Part shown: positions 58,861-64,000 of the stretch, one piece after another
Numbering within the stretch: position 1 is the stretch's first letter
Layout of the letters: the number at the start of each line of letters is the position of its first letter
Source of the DNA: Chitinophagales bacterium
GTDB lineage: Bacteria > Bacteroidota > Bacteroidia > Chitinophagales > Saprospiraceae
Reading direction: 5' to 3'
DNA: 64,000 nt
Assembly (NCBI GenBank): GCA_013298845.1
Contig: JAAFJN010000001.1
Span: 516,948 to 580,947 of the forward strand
The notes under the pieces: model-generated
Seen by the model: the letters and a program-made list of their open reading frames with translations, nothing else
Database searches by the model: none
What the model was told of the DNA's origin: nothing
Made by a program: the position numbers and the translations under genes

Positions 58861-61083
58861 CTAAGGTTTTATATCTTGTTTTAATTGTTCCTCCAAAAAT
58901 TGGGTCATTTTGCGGTACAGGTGCAGACGGGCGGCTTTATCACCAATACCGTGGTTGCGATTGGGGTATAATAGTGCTTCAAACTGTTTATCGGCCGCAA
59001 TCAGGCGGTTCGACATCTCGGCGCTGTGTTGAAAATGTACATTGTCGTCGGTAAGGCCGTGAACGAGCATATAATTACCCCGGAGTTGCTCGGCGAAATT
59101 AACGGGGGAGTTTTCTTCGTAACCTTTTTCGTTTTCGCGGTGGGTGCGCATGTAACGTTCGGTGTAAATGGAATCGTACCATTTCCAATTGGTCACCGGG
59201 GCTACGGCAATGGCCGATTTAAACACATCACCTCCTTTGAGCAAACAAAGACTGGACATATAACCGCCGTAACTCCAGCCAAAAATTCCGATGCGCGCCG
59301 GGTCCACGTAATCGAGGGTGCCCAAGTGTTTGGCGGCGTTAATTTGGTCAATGGTTTCTAATTTGCCCAATTGCAGGTACGTACTTTTTTTGAACGCTTC
59401 GCCCCGGGCACCCGTGCCACGGTTGTCCACGCAAGCCACTACGTAACCTTGTTGTACAAGCATTTGAAACCACCAGTAGTTGGCACCTTTCCATTGGTCC
59501 AGCGCCTGTTGGCTGCCGGGACCGCCGTACACGAACATCAACACCGGGTGTTTGGTGCCCGGTGCGGCATTGTCGGGTTTCATAACAAACCCATTCAGGT
59601 GGCCTTGCCAGGGGCCGCCGTCGTCTTCGGAGGTGTAGTTGAGCGGGATTTGGATAAATTCGGCGGGAACAACGCCGTATTCCGTTTGTTTTTGGCGCAA
59701 TTCGGTATTTTGTTCCAATGCGCGCACCTCCTTGCCCGTACGGTCGCGCACTGCGTATTGTGCGGGACTGTTCAGGGTAGAAACGCTGCTGATGTAGTAA
59801 TCGAAGTTGCCGCTGAATTGGGCATTATGGTACCCGGGAGCGCCCGATATTTTTTTGATTTTTTTACCTTTTAAATTAACGCTATAAATTTCGCGCTGCA
59901 TGGGGTTGTTAAAGGCCGCCTGAAAAAGCACGTGGTCATTTTTTTCATCCACCCCGTAAAAAGAGGTAACATCAAAAGTGCCTTTGGTTAACGCCACTTT
60001 TTCTTTACCTTTCATATCATGTATATAAAGGTGATTAAAGCCACTTTTTTCACTTTGCCACACAAAACCGCTGCCGTCAGAAAGGAAATGTGGCTCATGA
60101 AGGTCCAAATAACATTTGTTTTGTTCTTCCAGAAGGATGGCGCATTTGCCCGATTGTGGATTGGCTAATAAAAGGCGGAGGTGGTTTTGGTGGCGGTTGA
60201 GGCGGGTAACGCAAAGTTCACCTTTGGGCGTCCAGGCGATACGGGGTAAATAATCATCCGGCTCGGCTTCGGTTTGTACCGCAACGGTTTGCTCGGTGGA
60301 CAGGTCATAAATAAAGGCCGATACAGTGGCGTTTTTTTCACCGACTTTGGGGTATTTAAATTTAATGAGTTCGGGGTACTCCTTATTATTATAACGTTCC
60401 ATGGTCATTTCGGGCACCTCGCGTTCGTCGAAACGCAGGAATGCAATTTTGGTACCGTCGGGACTCCACTCAAAAGCGCGCACCAGTTCAAATTCTTCTT
60501 CGTAGCACCAATCGGAGGCACCGTTAATGATTTCGTTTTCTTTTCCGTCGGAGGTAATTTGGGTGGTTTCGCCGGTTTGGAGATTTTTGACAAAAAGATT
60601 ATTTTTGGTAACCCAGGCGACGTGGGAGGAGTTGGGGGAAAAAGTGGCGTATCGCTGGGGTTGGTTGTGAAGCGGGGTGCAGATTTGGGAGGCCAGGTCA
60701 CAAACGAAATAATCCGACTGACTACTCCAGCGGTAAATAGATTGGGTATTGGTGCTGAGGAGCAAACGTTTGCCACTGGGGCTAAAAGCGTAGTCGTCCA
60801 TGTTTTTTTTCCAGTTGGGCGAAAGGCTGGTCGTAGTGGTGGCATCGAACAGGGTAGCGGTTTTTTCGCCCGTTCGAAGGTCTATTTTATCAATTTTAGT
60901 ATCATTTTGGGTAGAATAGTGTACGCCATCGCTGAGAAAACGAATACCTCGGGGGCCGCCTTTGGGCTGAAATGTTCCTTTTTCCCAAATATCTTCCAGT
61001 GTTATGGGTTTGTGCTGGGCCGAAGCGAGTACTCCGATGGATAAAGTGAATAAAAGCGCAAAGGGGAAGCGGAAATTGGTCAT
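58861..61083 (-). CDS. Dipeptidyl peptidase IV-type S9 serine peptidase
   Basis: Exported peptidase of 740 residues; signal peptide MTNFRFPFALLFTLSIGVLASAQ from the ATG at 61083. The N-terminal beta-propeller (about 30-480) includes the conserved EEEFELVRAFEWSPDG-type Glu segment that binds the substrate amino group. The C-terminal hydrolase has S604 in GWSYGGY, Asp in HGLTDDNVHFQ and His in RNHGIG. It would remove X-Pro or X-Ala dipeptides from N-termini in the periplasm. A TATATTTG box lies 27 bases upstream. Confidence 0.95.
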   Translation of the reverse strand: MTNFRFPFALLFTLSIGVLASAQHKPITLEDIWEKGTFQPKGGPRGIRFLSDGVHYSTQNDTKIDKIDLRTGEKTATLFDATTTTSLSPNWKKNMDDYAFSPSGKRLLLSTNTQSIYRWSSQSDYFVCDLASQICTPLHNQPQRYATFSPNSSHVAWVTKNNLFVKNLQTGETTQITSDGKENEIINGASDWCYEEEFELVRAFEWSPDGTKIAFLRFDEREVPEMTMERYNNKEYPELIKFKYPKVGEKNATVSAFIYDLSTEQTVAVQTEAEPDDYLPRIAWTPKGELCVTRLNRHQNHLRLLLANPQSGKCAILLEEQNKCYLDLHEPHFLSDGSGFVWQSEKSGFNHLYIHDMKGKEKVALTKGTFDVTSFYGVDEKNDHVLFQAAFNNPMQREIYSVNLKGKKIKKISGAPGYHNAQFSGNFDYYISSVSTLNSPAQYAVRDRTGKEVRALEQNTELRQKQTEYGVVPAEFIQIPLNYTSEDDGGPWQGHLNGFVMKPDNAAPGTKHPVLMFVYGGPGSQQALDQWKGANYWWFQMLVQQGYVVACVDNRGTGARGEAFKKSTYLQLGKLETIDQINAAKHLGTLDYVDPARIGIFGWSYGGYMSSLCLLKGGDVFKSAIAVAPVTNWKWYDSIYTERYMRTHRENEKGYEENSPVNFAEQLRGNYMLVHGLTDDNVHFQHSAEMSNRLIAADKQFEALLYPNRNHGIGDKAARLHLYRKMTQFLEEQLKQDIKP

Positions 61084-61110
61084 TGTACGAGATATTTTAT
61101 TTTTCAGGTG

Positions 61111-61118
61111 CAAATATA
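61111..61118 (-). promoter_or_regulatory. -7 box TATATTTG of the DPP-IV-type gene
   Basis: Minus strand TATATTTG ends 27 bases before the start codon at 61083; no clear -33 TTG. Confidence 0.4.
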
Positions 61119-61253
61119 GTTCAGGCCGTATTTATTTTTAGCGGTGTGGTAGTTTGGTACGATAATTGGTAAAGATAAAGCATCCCCCGCATTAGTGTTT
61201 TACAAAGGTTGACAATTCAGGCGACCTCTTTTTTCGACGATACAAATAGAAAT

Positions 61254-61934
61254 ATGAAGTCTTTGAGTGTTTTGGTAGCAGACCATCATCCATTATTTGC
61301 CGAGGGAATCCGGACGGTACTTTCAGCCCCTGGCAATGCTTTTCAGTGCATTGTTACGGCGGTCGCCAGAAACTCCGATCAGGTTGAGGGGTTTTTAAAT
61401 GAATATCCCACCGATTTGTTGTTGATTGACCCGAATTTACCGTTGGTCTCGGAAAGCGATATTATTTCAAAAGTCAAATCCCGTTACAACAAACTGCGCG
61501 TCGTGTTTTTCACGAGTATGAACGAGCCGATGCTGGTGCAACGCGCCTTAAAAGGAGGTGCCGATGGTTATTTGCTCAAAACGGCGTCAAAAGATGAGTT
61601 GCGCAGTGCCATCCGGGAAGTCAGTGAAGGTCGTACGTACATAGGCAGAGGGGTACAGACAATCCCTTCGGAGTCAAAGAGCAGTACCGCACAAAGTGCT
61701 ACGATACCCGAGCAGTTATTTATTAAAAAGTACGGGTTAACCAAGCGCGAAATGGAGATTATTAGGTATATAGGTCAGGCATTGACCAACAAAGAGATTG
61801 GAGATCGGTTGTTTATCAGTGACCAGACCGTAAGCGTACATCGTAAAAACATTATGCGTAAACTCAAGGTAAACAGCACTGCAAGCCTGATTCGGATGGT
61901 ATTTGAACATCAGATCCCATTAGGGAATTCGTAA
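61254..61934 (+). CDS. NarL/FixJ-type response regulator
   Basis: Regulator of 226 residues. The receiver domain (1-120) has an acidic D10 pocket (VLVADHHPLFAEG), phospho-acceptor D59 (LLLIDPNLP) and the conserved Lys in YLLKTAS. The C-terminal LuxR HTH (about 155-220) reads LTKREMEIIRYIGQALTNKEIGDRLFISDQTVSVHRKNIMRKL. The start at 61254 (MKSLSVLVA) fits the receiver. No kinase gene is adjacent. It precedes the very large surface protein gene, which it might control, but no site proves this. Confidence 0.92.
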   Translation: MKSLSVLVADHHPLFAEGIRTVLSAPGNAFQCIVTAVARNSDQVEGFLNEYPTDLLLIDPNLPLVSESDIISKVKSRYNKLRVVFFTSMNEPMLVQRALKGGADGYLLKTASKDELRSAIREVSEGRTYIGRGVQTIPSESKSSTAQSATIPEQLFIKKYGLTKREMEIIRYIGQALTNKEIGDRLFISDQTVSVHRKNIMRKLKVNSTASLIRMVFEHQIPLGNS

Positions 61935-62280
61935 ATACCGTAATTTGGGTAGGCCTGTGTCGTGTATTGGCATTTCGTTTGCTTAGTATTGTTAAAAAAC
62001 ACAGAAAAGGATCTTTTTTCTTTTTTATTAAAATCCAAGTAATTACCTTTGCGTCATCTTTATTTAATCAGCATCGTGTTAATTAATCAACTCATGAAAT
62101 TTGGTTACATCTACACTTCTTTTCCCGACTCCTTTTGTACATCAATTGCTGTTGTCGGCACTGTAAAGAAATAATTAAACCTACTGCAATGACGAGGTGT
62201 CTTGCGGCGGGTTCTTGCTATTTATACAAACTTGTAATTTTAACAATTTTATCATTAATATTTAAATTTTTTCTAATCTC
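61935..62280 (+). other. Gene-less gap with the leader of the surface protein gene
   Basis: No coding frame is seen. TACCTTTG at 62043-62050 is a strong -7 box, implying a leader of about 230 bases before the ATG at 62281, the longest evident in the window. The leader contains GACGAGGTGTCTTGCGGCGG near 62192. The role of the leader is unknown. Confidence 0.5.
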
Positions 62281-64000
62281 ATGAGGAAAGCGAATTTTAC
62301 TATCGCTAAAAATGTTTGGGGTTGGTTGCTCGTTTTGGCAATGACTGCCGTTGCAAATGCAAATTTGTCGGCTCAGTGCTCTTTGACTTGTAACAACCTT
62401 GTTCAAATTTCTTTGGATCAAGACTGCTCCGTTACATTGGATGCAGACATGATTCTCGAAGGAACACCTGCTCAAATGTGCCCAGGTGGCAACTTTCAGG
62501 TGCAGGCCAAAATCAACAACGTATGGGTGCCTTCATCAGGTAACTTCGTTGCTAACAACAGCCACGTTAACCAGACTATCCAAGTTCGCGTTCGCGACTT
62601 GAACTCTGGTCAATCTTGCTGGGGTTACATCAGCGTTGAAGACAAATTGCCACCTGTAGTTGATTGTGTTGACATTACAGTGCCTTGCGCAGTGACTAAC
62701 TTCTCTCCAAGTTCATTGGATGGCCTCGGTTACGATGATGTTTATCCAACTGCTTCGGACAACTGTTCTTCAGTTACTCGTACATTCCACGACACTTGGT
62801 TTGACCTTCCATGCGGTACCGTTCAAAACGGTGACTTGAGCGGTTACTACAAGCGCGATTGGACATTTACTGATGCTTCTGGTAACGTTTCTACTTGCAC
62901 GCAATTTATCTACGTAGAGCGCGTACACGTTGGTGATGTTGATTTCCCAGATGACGTTACTGTAAACTGTTCAAATCCAAACACTTCACCATTGGTAACG
63001 GGTGTTCCGTTTTACTTCGACGGAAGTGTGAACCAAGAGTACAAATTGTATCCAAACGCATCTTACTGCGAGTTGAACGTAACTTACACGGACCAAATCC
63101 TTACAGTTTGCGACGGTACTTACAAAATTCTCCGTACTTGGACTGTATACGACTGGTGTTTGCCAACGTCTCCATTCCCACCAACTTCTAACCCACAGTA
63201 CTACATTCAGTTGGTTAAAGTTGTTGACGAAGATGGCCCATCTATTGGTAATATTGACGACGTAGAAGCCAGCACAAACGCTAACAATTGCTGCGCAACT
63301 GTTGATCTACCAAACGTTATTGTTGCAGACAACTGCTCACGCATCGCCAGCGCAGTTGCTACTATCTATGGTTACGACCAGTACACTGGCGACCTGATCG
63401 GTACATTCACTGTAAACGGTACATTGACAACATTCCCAGGTAACAACCTGTGGACTCCAGATACTTTGGCGACGTTCGGCTTTACGCCTTGCTTGCCAAT
63501 CGGTAACCACGAAGTAGTTTACACCATCACTGATGACTGCGGTAACGCTTCTACTTCTTCTTTTGATTTGACAGTTGTTGACCAAACTCCTCCACAAGTT
63601 GCGGCGGACGAATGGACACAGATTTCCATCGGTATTGACGGTATGGCGTTTATCAATGCCTCTACTTTCGACGATGGTTCTTACGATAACTGCGGACCAG
63701 TGTATTTCAAAGTACGCCGCATGGACAACAACCCATGCCAATTGGTTGATCGTTTCCACCCACAGGTGAAATTCTGCTGCGAAGACATCGGTGATACCAT
63801 CATGGTTATCTTCCGTGTGTACGACGTAAATCCAGGTACTGGTACAACTGGTTTGGAAGAGTTTGAAGGTCACTACAGCGATGTAATGGTACAAGTATTG
63901 GTAGAAGACAAGTTGAAGCCAGTATGCCAGGCTCCTGCGAACGTAACGGTGTCTTGCGAAGCGTTTGATCCATCTTTGTGGGCTTACGGTCAAGCAACTG
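62281..64000 (+). CDS. Large Cys-rich secreted surface protein (3' partial)
   Basis: An open frame runs from the ATG at 62281 to the right edge with no stop: 573 residues are visible and the gene continues outside. It begins with a signal peptide (MRKANFTIAKNVWGWLLVLAMTAVANANLSAQ). Repeated Ig/HYR-like modules follow (DKLPPVVDCVDITVPC; DNCSSVTRTF; DQTPPQVAADEW; DKLKPVCQAPANVTVSCE), with Asp-Asn-Cys and Cys pairs. This is the pattern of giant adhesins or matrix proteins of Saprospiraceae, usually type IX cargo. Codon use is shifted to GTT, ACT, TCT and CCA, unlike its neighbours, suggesting very high expression. Confidence 0.88.
   Translation, partial: MRKANFTIAKNVWGWLLVLAMTAVANANLSAQCSLTCNNLVQISLDQDCSVTLDADMILEGTPAQMCPGGNFQVQAKINNVWVPSSGNFVANNSHVNQTIQVRVRDLNSGQSCWGYISVEDKLPPVVDCVDITVPCAVTNFSPSSLDGLGYDDVYPTASDNCSSVTRTFHDTWFDLPCGTVQNGDLSGYYKRDWTFTDASGNVSTCTQFIYVERVHVGDVDFPDDVTVNCSNPNTSPLVTGVPFYFDGSVNQEYKLYPNASYCELNVTYTDQILTVCDGTYKILRTWTVYDWCLPTSPFPPTSNPQYYIQLVKVVDEDGPSIGNIDDVEASTNANNCCATVDLPNVIVADNCSRIASAVATIYGYDQYTGDLIGTFTVNGTLTTFPGNNLWTPDTLATFGFTPCLPIGNHEVVYTITDDCGNASTSSFDLTVVDQTPPQVAADEWTQISIGIDGMAFINASTFDDGSYDNCGPVYFKVRRMDNNPCQLVDRFHPQVKFCCEDIGDTIMVIFRVYDVNPGTGTTGLEEFEGHYSDVMVQVLVEDKLKPVCQAPANVTVSCEAFDPSLWAYGQAT

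Noticed and set aside
63337..63993. 218-codon minus-strand frame
   Set aside because: Antisense to the large surface protein, whose Cys-rich modules are convincing.

Overview
The window looks like the chromosome of a member of the Bacteroidota, most likely Saprospiria/Saprospiraceae. The signs are a PorW/SprE-like type IX secretion lipoprotein, a GldE homologue next to ssb, several large secreted proteins with T9SS-style tails, a four-helix-bundle (S23/IVS-type) protein gene, repeated TAnnTTTG promoter boxes typical of the phylum, and a Cys-rich surface protein of the kind common in this family. The assignment is inferred from gene content; no database was searched.

Layout. 0-9 kb: the 3' part of porW/sprE, then a minus-strand run (rsmE, amn, sucD, an ftsB/divIC-like gene, a FemAB-like acyltransferase), then ssb-gldE on plus. 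9-15 kb: a secreted metalloprotease, a membrane TPR-HTH regulator and waaA. 15-19.5 kb: a probable small RNA or leader with a strong terminator, a RicT/PSP1 protein with a repetitive disordered tail, a GntR regulator with paired operator-like sites, a small unknown protein and tRNA-Gly(CCC). 19.7-23 kb: a BLUF photosensor, a polyprenyl synthetase and a membrane MutS-like ATPase. 23-24.7 kb: an AT-richer accessory block of unknown genes. 24.7-31 kb: an ECF42-type sigma factor, M1 aminopeptidase, a repeat-flanked four-helix-bundle gene, mscS, a DUF1361 protein and era. 32-40 kb: an RND pump, a sigma54-type response regulator lacking an HTH, a vanadium-haloperoxidase/PAP2-like lipoprotein and a barrel-like protein. 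40-45 kb: parE, a TetR-hydrolase pair, an ABA4-like membrane protein and apaG. 45-61 kb: GH9 and GH3 glycosidases, esterase, AraC regulator, VOC protein, recA, a second PAP2-like lipoprotein and a DPP-IV-type peptidase. 61-64 kb: a NarL-type regulator and the 5' end of a very large secreted protein that leaves the window.

The core genes (rsmE, amn, sucD, ssb, waaA, ispB-like, era, parE, recA, apaG) are ordinary housekeeping. The secreted enzymes (metalloprotease, GH9, GH3, M1, DPP-IV) fit a polymer-degrading, surface-associated lifestyle using the type IX system.

The most unusual signal is between the genes. At three places (4.5, 32.0 and 37.3 kb) 7-bp repeat arrays of TTCACTN type face each other as inverted arrays around a 55-100 bp core, beginning at or within a few bases of stop codons. 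Two of the cores are clearly homologous to each other, and the same core motif (CRCTCTACRAYGGG) recurs at the end of the inverted repeat that flanks the four-helix-bundle gene at 29.1 kb. This suggests one repeat family with a gene-carrying form and short gene-less forms.
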